From positions 2,666,001 to 2,730,000 of the forward strand of contig JARUPY010000290.1 in assembly GCA_029817715.1 (NCBI GenBank): a DNA stretch of 64,000 nt, written 5' to 3'. This document shows, in pieces, positions 37,694 to 49,427 of the stretch (the stretch's first letter is position 1; each line of letters starts with the position of its first letter). The position numbers and the translations under genes were made by a program. Source of the stretch: Melastoma dodecandrum (Eukaryota; Streptophyta; Magnoliopsida; Myrtales; Melastomataceae). Below the pieces are notes generated by a model, which did no database searches, was not told the origin of the DNA, and saw nothing but the letters and a program-made list of their open reading frames with translations.

Positions 37694-37810
37694 TGGTGTC
37701 TGTGGAAGACGAGGAAACGGGCAAACGAGCGCGCGGCAGCGGACCGACCAGCAGGAAAGTGGGCCGCCACAAACGTTCAGATGAACGTTATCGTTAACAG
37801 GGACGATTAG
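37694..37810 (+). pseudogene. Pro-rich/transmembrane family, copy C (tail only)
   Basis: A 38-codon frame reads WCLWKTRKRANERAAADRP, then ATNVQMNVIVNRDD and TAG (37808-37810). It matches the cytosolic-type tail of the other members. The membrane segment and proline region are missing; AT-rich DNA lies upstream. Confidence 0.55.
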
Positions 37811-38150
37811 ATTAGGGTGCAACTCTCTCCTTCCGTTGGAAAAGAAAGGGCAGACGAAGGAATAAATGTCGGCAGCAGGTCTTTTCCCAAAGTACGAAAC
37901 GCTTCTGTGGAGGATCATGGAAGACCCCAACATTACTTGGCTTTCCAAGTCTCGCCTACTCTACTCAAACGAGGCCACGGACGACCACAGTTCGTCGTGA
38001 AGGGACATCAGCACCTATCCAATGTTCTCTGAAGAAGGGGGAGAGCATTCACTACTTGAGCGTGACCCTCCAAGCGCCCCAACTATAAATGTTGAGAGCC
38101 TCAACCCATTTAAACAAAACGAAATCTTCCCACATCCTTGATTTACGTTC

Positions 38151-38558
38151 ATGATGATTTCTTCGTTGAATGCAGGCAGAGTGATTCTCACCCTTAGTGT
38201 AACCGGGGCTACAACAAGTTACTCGCCACCTCCCCCGCCCCTGTGGGACACAACAGTTCTGCCGCCACCGCCCAGCCTGCTGCCGCCCCCTAGCTTGCTG
38301 CCGCCTCCACCACCTCAGCAGCCCTCGCCGACCCTGCTGCCTCCACCTTCAATCCAGCCACCACCATTGTCACCGTTACCCAACCCACAGCCCCCACCAT
38401 CGCCTCCAATCTAGTCTTGGTTAGGCCCGCTTCTGTTTTTAATCCCTGCAGTCTGTTTGTCTGCAATGTGGTGGATGTGGAAAAAGAAAGTAGAGGCGGA
38501 GCGTGCCGCGGCGGAGCGTGCGGCAAACGTTCGATTGAACATCAACTTGGACGATTAG
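38151..38558 (+). pseudogene. Pro-rich/transmembrane family, copy D, with TAG before the membrane segment
   Basis: From ATG 38151 the frame gives a short hydrophobic start (MMISSLNAGRVILTLSV), then about 55 residues dominated by proline (PPPPPLWDTT, LLPPPPPQQPSP). A TAG at 38412-38414 follows, then, still in frame, SWLGPLLFLIPAVCLSAMWW, MWKKKVEAERAA and the tail NVRLNINLDD, ending at TAG 38556-38558. Without the stop it would be a 135-residue protein with an extracellular Pro-rich part and one membrane span. With it, an 87-residue secreted-like Pro-rich peptide is made. No known family was recognised. Confidence 0.5.
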
Positions 38559-39163
38559 ACATGGGTTTAGTTGCTTAGGGAATAGTTATGTTCGTTCTTG
38601 TGTCTTACATGTCTTTTTAATAGTGGAATTTCTGGAAGCTTAGACTACACTTTTAAGCGAGCACCAACCGCAGAAAACTCACATGCTTTGCATCAGCCTA
38701 AGGAATTTATTTTACTTGCTTCATTTGGACGATCACGAGATGAACTGATTGTAATTTGGGCTTTTATGACCTCCCACTATTCACTATATAACTCATGAGC
38801 CCCTGATAGGGAAGGGTATTACACAACGGAGGAGAAATACGGTGTTGTATCAGTTGTGTAGAACAGTGGTATCAGAGTTGTGTACAACAGTAGTAAAAGA
38901 GCTATGTACGAACTCTATAGCAAATTCCAAGTAATTATTATTAGAAAACAATAATTAATTTTTTCAAGAATCCTAGGCAGACACGTGAATCCAGTTATTT
39001 AGGAATTCCTAATTATACGGGCTCATACCGGCCCACTTTAAATCATTAGGCCTAATGTACAATACAAAATATTATTGAACATGCCTTAAAACATTAATAG
39101 CATTTAAGTATTACGCTCCGGTCGACATTCTTATGTCATTAAAAGTAAAAATATCATGGGAGT

Positions 39164-39490
39164 CTAATCGTCCCTGTTCACTATCACGTTCACTTGAACG
39201 TTTGTGGCTGGTCGCCCCGCTCCTGCGCGATTCACTGTTGCCCGCTCCTCCGCTTCTTTCTTCTTCTTCCACATCCACCATATAATAAACAAAGTAATTA
39301 TAAATGCAATAAACTTTAGCGGGCCTAACCATGGCTAGGTTGATAGCGATGGTGGAGGTAGTGAGAAAGGTAACGGATGCATTGATGGAAGTGAGAAAGA
39401 TGGTGGCGACAAAGGGGATAGAGGCTTCAGCTGAGGTGGAGGAGGCGACAGCAATCTGGGGGGCGGCAGCAAGGTGGGAAGTGAAAAATC
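39164..39490 (-). pseudogene. Pro-rich/transmembrane family, copy E
   Basis: Minus-strand proline frame: DFSLPTLLPPPRLLSPPPPQ, further PLSPLSPPSFSLP, a TAG at 39335-39337, then PWLGPLKFIAFIITLFII, WWMWKKKKEAEERA and NVQVNVIVNRDD to TAG 39164-39166. The stop replaces the TCG serine codon of copy F at the same position. No clear start codon was found. Confidence 0.5.
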
Positions 39491-39855
39491 TGGCGTAGCG
39501 AAGCTGGGCGGGGCGAGGAGGAGGAGAGAAAGAGTGTGGTATCAGTTGTGTAGAACAGTGGTATCAGAGTTGAGTACAACAGTAGTATCAGAGCTAGGTA
39601 GGAACTCTTTAGCAAATTTCAAATAGATATTAGTACAAAAGAACAATGAATTTTCTCATGAATCCCAACCAGACACGTGAATCCAGTTATTTTGGAATTC
39701 ATAGTTATATGGGCTCTTAGTGACTCACTTTAAATCATTGGGCCTAATGTACAATATAAAATATTATTGAACGTACCTTAAAACATCAGTAGCATTTAAA
39801 GATTACGCTCCGGTGAACATTCTTATGCCATTGAAAGTAAAAATATCACGGGAGT

Positions 39856-40278
39856 CTAATCGTCCCTGTTCACCATCACGTTCACTTGAACGTTTGTGGC
39901 TGGTCGCCCCGCTGCTGCGCGATCCATTGTTGCCCGCTCCTCCGCTTCGTTCTTCTTCTTCCACATCCACCATATAATAAACAAAGTGATTATAAATGCA
40001 ATAAACTTTAGCGGGCCTAACCATGGCGAGGTTGATGGCGATGGTGGAGGCAGTGGGAAGGGTAATGGAGGCATTGGTGGAAGTGGGAATGATGGTGGCG
40101 GCAAAGGGGACGGAGGCGTCGGCTGAGGTGGAGGAGGCGGCAGTAAGCTGGGGGCGACAACAAGGTGGGAGGCGGCGGCAGCAAGGTTGGCGGTGAAAAA
40201 TCTAGCGTAGCCAACCCGGGCGAGGCGAGGAGGCGAAGAGATCGCCGAAGGCACAAATACAAAAATGATGAAAAACAG
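39856..40278 (-). CDS. Pro-rich single-pass membrane protein, copy F (longest open member)
   Basis: This member is open from about 40278 to TAG 39856-39858. In order: a hydrophobic signal-like stretch (LFFIIFVFVPSAISS), an Ala-rich linker, a proline region (PPPPPQPTPPSPLPPPS), the junction STSPWLGPLKF, a membrane helix (IAFIITLFIIWWMW), a basic stop-transfer stretch KKKNEAEERA and the tail NVQVNVMVNRDD. Topology is inferred as Pro-rich outside, tail inside. There is no in-frame ATG; TGA lies at 40279-40281, right after a TGAATGCAGG acceptor-like site, so the start must be on an upstream exon, a GTG (40252-40254), or is lost. Function unknown. Confidence 0.5.
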   Translation of the reverse strand: MFFIIFVFVPSAISSPPRLARVGYARFFTANLAAAASHLVVAPSLLPPPPPQPTPPSPLPPPSFPLPPMPPLPFPLPPPSPSTSPWLGPLKFIAFIITLFIIWWMWKKKNEAEERATMDRAAAGRPATNVQVNVMVNRDD

Positions 40279-40289
40279 TCATCCTGCAT

Positions 40290-41123
40290 TCACCAAAAAA
40301 ACATTACTCAATTGCCATGAAACCTAGCACTTTGTCATCTAATGAATGAAAATGAAGCGACATGAAAAAGGTAAATCTCAATCGGGATAAAAGCATTGGA
40401 CCAATGTACTCCTTCCTCCCCTACACCCACCACAATGCAAACTCCAACTGCATTTAGGAGGTAGGGTACCACCAGCTGACGTTAGTGAAGTGATGTCCTC
40501 CCATTTATGTAGCTGTCATATGAATTAATTAACTTTGACCTTCCCCACTCAAACCTGTCCTAAGTCAATTCCGAGAATTCTTGGAATTTGTTTGTTTTCA
40601 ATCCTAAAACATTTCGTGCCACATAGCTGAAGGAAGTTTTAAAAATTTTTGTACGTTCCATTGGGTTTGGAGAGAGTTGTCATGATCATCCATGACAACG
40701 CGTGCAAGTAACATTTTTTCTTAAAGAACCCATCGACATGTAACTATTTGGACTTTTTATGACCTACTACTATTCACTATATGACTCCTGAGCCCCTGAT
40801 AGGGAAGGGTTGCACGTGGTGAAGTGTACGTGGGCTCTGTGGTTGCAGGTATTTTTATTAACATCTCCTTTGTGGGAAAGTTAATAACCCTGATCTTTCA
40901 TTTAGTTGATAATTTGAATTGGGGTTTGTGGTCCGGCCAATCGACACATGACGTTGTAGAAACCGAGGAAAGGGGGGTCGAAATTTTCATTATTCCCACA
41001 GCTTAATCCTCCCTCGGTCAAACAATCAGTTTAACTGCCCTTACAAATTTAAAATATATTCATTAATCACACCCCAAACCCAACATGGGTGTCCCTTCGG
41101 TTGATGCTAGAGAATTGATGTCT
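40290..41123. other. intergenic with internal direct repeat
   Basis: No gene. The strings around GATGTCCTCCCATTTATG (40492) and GATGTCTTCCCACTCATT (41118), each followed by TTTAGCTGTCA-like and AATTAATTA(A/T)CTTTGACCT sequence, show a diverged direct repeat. CACCCCAAACCCAACATGGG at 41077 recurs as a variant at 42847. Confidence 0.55.
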
Positions 41124-44100
41124 TCCCACTCATTTAGCTGTCAGGGGAATTAATTATCTTTGACCTACCCCAATACGAGTATACGACACCCGCATTTAAG
41201 GTATGAAACAAGTCGATGTACCCAATTCCAAACTATTTGATTCTGACCATCCACTCTACTATACAAGTAACCACGCAATCTCATTAATGGATACAAATAC
41301 AAAACAAAATCTCATTTTTCCAACGGGTTTAGTGGTGTGTGAGGGGGGCACATTTACCCAAATAATACAAGACTTTAGTCCTCCTCCCATTGTAATTTGG
41401 ATTTAATTTTGGTTCTCGCTAAATGAAATTCTCGTCTTCTCATTAGAGAACGAAGTAGAATTCTATAAATATGAAGGTGACTCTAATCATGAAATCTTGA
41501 GAAATTTTAAGTACAACCACGTGTATTGTTTTACCTTATAGTGTCACCATTAAATCTAGGTTTTTTTTTTTATTTAAAACTTTTGGAAAAAAATGTAGAG
41601 GTAATATGAAATCTCCGGGCTTCATATACTATTTAACTCACATTTTTACCCATGGTTATTGTTATTATTGGGATAATCGTAGAGTGAATCAAGAAAATGA
41701 TTGTAATGTATTTCAAAGAGTAGCAAGAAATGGGCTCCGAAGTCCCACAACATAATAAAGTGGGCTTATTTCTTTTAAATGGCTTGGCCTTTCTAATTTT
41801 AGCCCCTAAGGTAGAGGGTCGAAATTGCCCCACTCAATACTTACAAATTCTTTACACAAAAATTTTTGAGAAGATTCTCATTAGAAAAAACGTTCGATAT
41901 ATTTTGGCAGGAATTAATCGAGAAAGTAATCCACTATAATAAATTACATTGTTAATTTAAAATAAAGATGGACATACTTTAATTAGAAAGAAAAAAGGAA
42001 TTCGATTCCCCAACAATAGTCGAGTGGGCATAAATAGAAAAAAAAAAAAAAATATTTTCCCACCGAGGAGATCCACCACAGACACACTCACACACTATAT
42101 ATATATAATATAGGGCTCATGAATATTCCTTATCGATATTCGTTTTTATTTGATGGGCTACGTGCATATGTCAGGTGAGAGGGGCGAAATTTATTTAATT
42201 GACGACAAAGAAAACATCCGTTTTATCTTTGAAATTATAATTTTTTTTATCAGGGTTAACATGTGACTTTTTTCTCTTTATTTGCATTTATAAAATTAGA
42301 CAAAGCACGTCAATCCGCTGGGAGATCTAACCAAAAATCGTGACACGGCATGACATAAATTTCCCCGATAATCTAGTACAAAAGCGTTAAATAATAATAA
42401 TAATTATAATAATTATTATTATTATAATAATCATCATCATCATCATTTGTCACTTTATGCATCGATTATGTATGAAAATTCTAAATTAAGTACGTTGTTT
42501 TCGAGAACTCAAATCACACAGAACTTTTAGGATAGCGTTTGTTAAACCTCGAACTTCCCTTGAACAGTGTAAAAACTATTTTATCTTAAAAAAAGGGTGA
42601 TAAATTGAGGTACTAAAAAAATGGGTTTCTATAATTCAATTTGACGGTCAAGTGCTCATTAAATTACATTTTTAGGGCATTTTCATAACATAAGGCATTC
42701 TTAGGGCGAAAAGTGTGTATCACAATAGAAAAGTAACCGTCAACTAGATAATGTGATCCACTGTGCTCATTATCCTATTACATGATAATTATATTGTTTA
42801 GTTGATTTACAAAGAAGAAAAAAATAACATGGGTACATTAATTATACCCCAAACCCAACATGGGTGTCTCTCCTGCTAACGCGGAGTGCGACAAAAAAAA
42901 GGAGAAATACCGAGTCAGTAATGGAAACACCACGAGGCACGCACAGCAGTAAAAGCATTTTGTCCCCCAAATAGATAAAATAAACGGTGGAAGGATGACG
43001 ACGATGTCTCGACCATGTAAAGATCTGAGAGGACATCGAGCTGGGGGATGGGCTTAGGAGGGAGTAGGAGGAAAAAGTCATGGTGGGAGAAGAATAAAGG
43101 GCAGAGTTCGAGTAGGCGATGATGCGTCATGATGGTTTGAGAGCCGCAGAGTTTACAGTTCACTGTCATTGGAATGTCAATTGGCGCATCATTTGGATTT
43201 TCTGCGGACAAAGGAAGAAGAGAGGAATGATGTGGGTGGGGGAGGGGGTAGTTTGGGGATTTCCATGGAGACAGAAGTCATGCTTACAAGGCTACCAAAA
43301 CCACGTGGCGTCGTGGACCCCACTACTTTCATTAGAAGGATGAAGTGAAGACTTCTGGGCTTGGTTTTATGTTGGCCCATTCCTTATGGGCTTCGTTCAA
43401 CTACTAGGCCGCGTGAATAGAGGCGTGGGCATTTGAGGAGTACTTTGAAGTTGTCGTGTCGCGGTTGTTGTTTATTGGATTGTCGGTGGTGGGGACTCGA
43501 TTTGCGGGATATATATAGCCCAAAACTACAGCGACGCCAGTACCAACAAGCTCGCCGACACTGCCCTCTTCATGGCTCCTTCCTAGAGATCAGTTGCCGC
43601 AAGCCGGATAGGGACTATTGATAACCTCCTCCCCTTTCATCGTTATTTAGGGGGAATCATATTTTATGTATCCATTAATGGGATGCATCTTTGAGTATTC
43701 AGTTGGAGCTCCCTCGTCGAATTGAGTTACCAAGTTTTCCCGTAATCAAATGAATCTACTCAACAATAGTTAATTACTCTAAACCCTTAAAAATGGTTTA
43801 CATGTTTAACATCCATATCGCCATCATCGAAACATGCGGGTGTCGTGAACTCAAAGAAATAAATTAGTGAAATGTTTTCCGATAAAGGCTCACGTAGTTG
43901 GTGGCGGCAAAAGAATTTAAAGACAAAAGTGCTTACGTGGGTTTCTTTTTTCTTGCTACAGATCTAATGATTTTCTTTTAAATTTCCATTCTTGACATTG
44001 CTACAGCTCCTTTTTAATGTTCCGAATTCTTCTTTTGTTAATATCCATGAGATTGAATTGAAACAAAGCTTCTATGAGAATGGATTACCCTGCCACGACT

Positions 44101-45032
44101 TAATAGACAATCTTAGAACTTATTAATAGTAGTGAGCACGGGTCGCATCCCGCATGGATCTCTTATGTTGACATTATTAAACTTCTTAATATTCACTCAT
44201 TAATTTAAATTACCATCATACTCCCCATTGACAATCACGACCATGTAACGAGATTATCATACGGGTAATCAGTCTCTTGCCCATGCCTACTAATCATCCA
44301 TATTAAAAGTGGAATTTTTAGGTAAAAAAAGTATGAGGTTTGGTTAAAGTTTTACGCATTTCTTCAAATTTTTGACACTTTTTTGGGCATCTTATTAGAT
44401 AATCTTAAAAATTAATGGGCCGTAACTTTTACATACAAATCCTTGAATTTCGTTTAGAATAAGGTACAAACAAAAATCTACATAAAAAACTATGTATCCC
44501 ACGCCAAACTCCTATCAATAGTCCCAAAAATCAAGAAAATGGGCATTTCGGAGTCTACCCATAGTCCAAATGGGGCCTTTTCTATCTCTTGTTAGGCTCA
44601 TAGGCCTAAACGTCCGTCTAAAGAGTTGTTCCTGATTGCCTCGCCATGTTGGATCATGAAAACGCAGCTGTTACCATACTTGCTGCATGATTCAAAGAGG
44701 ATACAGGTGAGGGACCCTCCGGGTGACCAAGTATGCGATCCTATCTATGCGGATTTCCCAACAGCACCAATAAGAAGTAAAATACAAATAAGAGGTGATG
44801 GTATTCGATCTCATACTGCAAGAAATCCAAGAATTCATAAGGGGGGGGCACTAGCACGAGCAAAAATGGTCGAAAAGTCAATCGCCTAAGTTGGATTTCA
44901 GCCCCTTTTGGTCGAACAGAAGTTCAACGGGATATCCTAGGGAAGCAAAAAGCCGATGATGAATGCGGGCCATATCCAAGACGGAGGGGGTTTTGGTTTT
45001 GTTCCCTTCGACTCTCCTCTTTCTTAGTTTCT
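41124..45032. other. 3.9-kb block present only in duplication copy 1
   Basis: No known gene recognised. It holds AT-rich DNA, an (AAT/ATT)n and (CAT)n microsatellite at 42389-42448, and open frames at 42915-43211 (minus) and 44626-44889 (plus) without family motifs. Whether it was deleted from copy 2 or inserted in copy 1 is discussed in the findings. Confidence 0.6.
42389..42448. repeat. (AAT)n/(ATT)n/(CAT)n compound microsatellite
   Basis: AATAATAATAATTATAATAA followed by TTATTATTATTATAATAATC and then four to five CAT units; the inverted AAT/ATT halves could fold into a hairpin. Confidence 0.9.
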
Positions 45033-45679
45033 ACAATACACATGCACTACAAAGCTGCTCGCAAGCCCCCGATCACGTTTTCTCGTGGCACCTCGACCCA
45101 ACCACGATTATTAGGCCCAGTCCAATGTCCAATACTGAGGTCATTTCCCTTGCCTTGTTCATTTTTAACATCATATTTTCCAATGAGGCATGTACATATT
45201 ATTATAAGAAAGCGACGTAAAATGGTTTCGTTAACCAGATCGTTGACGAAACTAGGGGGATCAATTCGCAAAATACGTGTAAGAACTTATTCAACGCTCT
45301 TTATTGTTTGAGTTTTGGGGTTACCACTTAAAACTTGGGGGTAGGGTTTGTAGTTAAGCTGGCGCGGTGGTGCCAACAAATATTTAAGGGAAGCTGCTTT
45401 TTAGAAATGATATATAACTTTATTAATTAGATTTCTGGTTTAGAAGAGCAAATGTTGTCCGAGCCCTCTCCTTGCGTGAGTAAACATCGAGGCCCAAACC
45501 CAGACCCGTGAAGAGACTGATGAAGAAGAAGAAGAACGAGGAGAGTGAAAATGAGAGTGAAAGAATGGGGGTGTGACTTATCTCCTGGGGAGGGGGAGGT
45601 GGCCTCGTGTCGCCGCGCTCGTGCATTAAACCCCAGGACGCAGCAGGCGGACAGACGACGACGTAGCCCTCCATCAAAA

Positions 45680-47300
45680 CTTCTTTTACTCCCTCCCTAG
45701 CTGAGTCCCAGTCCCCCTTCCTTCCCGTCTTTGTTCCTGAAAATTCATCGCGAAATCTTTCGTAAAAAATACCAGTAATTTATTTATTTAAAGTGACAGC
45801 AACAAAAACCTTTGTTCCCCTAATCGAACTTTTTATATCATATTTAATTTTTTATTTCCTTTTTTCTTTTTAATTTGGTTGACGTATAGTTATTTAGTTA
45901 CTTTTTTTGTTTCGTTTTATTCAAAATTCTTTTGTGGGAATTATTTCAAAAAATTGGCAATGATTACCATTTAATTTGATTAGTAGGTGAAAGTTTCAGA
46001 GAGTTTCCTCATTACTACAATAAATTTTTATAAATTTGTATATATCTCTTATTAATCAAATTAATTTTTATTAAATACATCATTCTCTAATTGTAACGAG
46101 ACATAAATGTAGGAAAATTAAACAATTAATTTTATGGTGCTACCAAAGGGTAGGTTTGAGGTTTGCCAATGATCTACAGGCATATTAGAAATTATATAAC
46201 TAACAATGGCTGGGCGATAGTAAATTTTTCTAAATTTGTTGATATTTTTTTACTTTCTCATTGCATGAGATTAATTATACTCATAAATTAAAATTCAAAT
46301 CCAAACATAACTTAAATGTGAATAATGATTAATTATAATTCAAATATCGATATTCTCATTCTCTAACCAACTATAAAACAAGTAAACATGGATTGCTCTT
46401 CTCGCCAACAGGGAAAATGGACGGATAAATTAGGTAGAGTATGTTGGTCCCTAAAATCTTTAACTATTTATTTGTTGTAGGGGTATTATATTGTAGTGGA
46501 TTACTGGAGAAATTCATCTAATCACTTGGATTGATGATGATGATTATAATATAATAATAATAATAATAATAATAATAAGGACCATTAATTTAAAATTACA
46601 GCAACAAAATCCTATCTTCCCCTGATTGAACTTTTATATTATTTTGAATTTTTAAATTTCCCTTTCAAGTTTATTTTTTCCTTTTTACTTCAACTAAACT
46701 ATCAAAACGCTAAATATTTTACTAATTATATGATTTAATTTGATCAGTAGGGTAACAATTTCAAGTTTAGAGAGTTTCCTAATTGCTATAACAAATTTTT
46801 CTAAATTTGTTCATATTTTTTTCGATTTTCTCATTATTAATCATATTCGAGATCCAAATCCAATCATACCATAAATATTGAATAATGTTAATTATGACTG
46901 AAAAACGAATCCTGTCATTTCTCTGGGAGAACTAAATTTCATCGTGGGTGTGCTGCTCTAAAGAAATTGGTCATATTATAAATCATATGATACAAAATAG
47001 GTTAGAAATTGGTCATATTAGAAATTTATGAGGCTCTAAACAATTGCTACCATTAAATTTTAATTAGTAGAGTAACAAATATTATTTTAATTTTTTTATA
47101 GTTTCTTAATTAATAGAAATTTTTTCTAAATTTGTTGATATTTTTATTACTTTCACTAAATGTGAATAATAATTAACTATATTGAAATCTCTATCCTCTC
47201 CTTATCTAACCAACTATAAAACAAAGTAAACAGCAATTTTTTATGGCACTACAAGATGATGGTAGATTGGAGGTGCACCATTGCTCTACTGATAGTGTTC
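45680..47300. other. AT-rich intergenic, no gene
   Basis: Two diverged copies of an AT-rich stretch (around 45750-46100 and 46590-46930, sharing GTTTCAGAGAGTTTCCT- and CAACAAAA-type strings) suggest an older local duplication. Nothing coding is seen. Confidence 0.5.
46535..46580. repeat. (GAT)n-(AAT)n microsatellite at the duplication breakpoint
   Basis: GATGATGATGATTATAATAT followed by about nine AAT units starts exactly where similarity to copy 2 stops. Confidence 0.9.
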
Positions 47301-47317
47301 GTCATCAACAACGACAA

Positions 47318-48915
47318 TGTTTTTTTCCAAGCATTTGGGGAAAAAGTCTGATGAATTTCCGGTGAAAAGCTTCGTGACTCGTTCCGGTGATATGTTCGAC
47401 TGTGTCGATATAGACTACCAACCTGCTTTCCACAATCCACTGTATAAGGATCACAAGCTACAGGTATGCACTCAAATTTTTTTCAATATATGTTTTTAAA
47501 TTCATGTGATGAATGATGCTTTTTTACATGAAGCAGATGAAGCCAACTAACGCTCCCGACACAGATGCAAAGAGGAGATGGTCTTATATCAAAGTGATGA
47601 TGGCATTCAGAGATTCCGACAGCTGCCCAGATGGAACTGTTCCTATAAGGAGAGTGGCGATAAGGGAAGAGAAAAGCTTCGAGTATTGTTTAGATGGCTA
47701 AAATCCAAAGACGAAAGACTCGGGTTTTCGTGTAAGCTAGCTTCCGAATGTTTTCCAAATAATCCAATCGACTTTAGGAATTTTGAACTTCTGCCATTAA
47801 AAATGGCGAATCTTTTAATGTAAATGAAAATGTGGATTAATGCAGAGGGCAGTTGTGGGCATAAACTTACCTCCAGAAGATTCCTTCTGCGGAGCGACGG
47901 CAGACATTAGCATCCTTAATCCGCCAACTTTTACGGTGCAAACAAATTCAGCAATGATTCACTTAGGAGAGGACCGATAAATGACGTTCATGCTATCTTT
48001 GTTGGACCGGCGGTAATTACACACATATATAACTCAAATGAATGCAATTGTTATTTTTTAAATCTTAGTTGTGCTAATAATGTGCCTCCAATCTTTTAAA
48101 ATTTAGGTCTACCCAAAATTGTATAATGACACCCACACTCATTTTTTTACTTACTGGAAGGTACGTTCTTTTCACAATTATTCTTAGGTTTTGGTTTTTT
48201 TCTCAAAAAAAAAATTAAAGTGAATACTTATTAAAAATGTTATGTGAGATATCGTCTTTTGCTCAGGACATGAATAATATCACGTGGAAGAGCTCTAGTA
48301 TAATTTATCAGATCATTAGTCCACTTCAAACTTTACACTAAATTATAAGCCCCTATAGCCAGAGCTATGGATGTAAGATTCATTTGTATGACATTGTTGC
48401 AGGGGTACAATAATACGGGATGCTACGACTTGCTTTGCCCAGGATTTGTACAGATTGATGCTGGACTTCTGCTAGGCATAACTCTTCGCATATATCCATT
48501 TACAACGGAGTGCAAATGTTTGTCTCCGTAACGATATATCAAGATATCGAGACACTCAACTGGTGGCTGTTGGTAAACACCTCAAGGAATCCCATTAGGG
48601 TATTGGCCCAGGGAGTTGTTCACCCACATAGACGAATGTGCAATGGACTTGCCCTTCGGTGGGACCGTGAAGAATAAACCCGGTCTATCTTACCTGTTCA
48701 TGGGATATGGATTCTTTCCTTCGTACAACACATTCAGGTCTGATTACTTCAAGAACATTCAATACATAGGCAGTGACAGATTAGCAGTCACCCCGTTGAA
48801 GGAGCAGACCTTCAAATCAGAAAATTCCCCCGAATGTTACAGGATACTTAACATCGGATCAACCTTGAGTGGGTACACGATCACATACTGGGGACACAGT
48901 GGCCAAAATTGTTGA
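47318..48915 (+). pseudogene. neprosin-domain (DUF239) protein pseudogene, about five exons
   Basis: Recognisable exons: to 47463 (VTRSGDMFDCVDIDYQPAF, HNPLYKDHKLQ); from 47537 (MKPTNAP, then CPDGTVPIRRV) with a stop at 47699-47701; about 47845-48012 (AVVGINLPPEDSFCGATADI); 48107-48161 (VYPKLYNDTHTHFFTYWK); from 48403 (NTGCYDLLCPGFVQIDAG) to 48915, whose second half is open (FGGTVKNKPG, YFKNIQYI). The order and the CVDI, GTVPIRR, VYPxLYxD, GCYxLLCPGFVQ motifs are those of plant neprosin proteins, glutamic prolyl endopeptidases related to the Nepenthes enzyme, usually secreted. Frameshifts and stops interrupt exons 2, 3 and 5, so it is a pseudogene. It lies in the spacer between the duplication copies. 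Confidence 0.82.
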
Positions 48916-49427
48916 GAGATGCAACTGAAATGCCTAAAAAATATGTGTGATTAATCGACCTATAATAAGAGAAGTTCGGATGTGCCTGAGGAAAAGGATT
49001 CGATATATGGTTCATGATCTTAAACAACACTGACACATAAGATTGATACTTGCACATCAAGCAACTGCTCCAGGAGGACTTTTTGGAGGTTTTTCGACAT
49101 GTGCCGCTAATGAGGCTTAGGGATACTGTCTGTATCTATCTTACTCACTCAAGTTTGGGGTGATCATCTCGGGCGTAAGGGAAAATGAATTAAACGTGGG
49201 TGTCCGAAATGTAGATAGATCAATAGTCGGTTATAATCAAAATGCGATTCACTATAAATCATGAGCCCTTGCTTGATACGTAGACGTCCTGATTTAATAC
49301 GTGAATTCCCATTTTGAGGTTCTAACAAATTAGTTTGGGATGGGTCACACGCGGTGGAGTGGACCTCCCCTCCCTCCTCACTCTTTCAATTGGTTTTCTC
49401 GTTTTTGTTAAGAAGAGAGCGGGAGAT

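Larger units (their letters stand above)
30215..46535 (+). repeat. segmental duplication, copy 1
   Basis: Starting at CGATTCACTATAAATCATGAG (first 20 bases: 30215-30234) the sequence is near identical, in the same orientation, to 49245 onwards, with an initial offset of 19030. Identity continues to 41123, is interrupted in copy 2 for 41124-45032, and resumes to 46535. Coding and AT-rich non-coding parts are equally conserved, so the duplication is recent. Differences are scattered substitutions and short indels, including a (TA)n length change. Confidence 0.97.

Noticed and set aside
42915..43211. Minus-strand 98-codon frame with CKLCGS
   Set aside because: A single C-x2-C pair without other zinc-finger spacing or homology is not enough.
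44626..44889. 87-codon plus frame (RIQVRDPPGDQ...) as possible organelle-derived gene
   Set aside because: I considered a plastid or mitochondrial insertion but could match it to no organelle gene.
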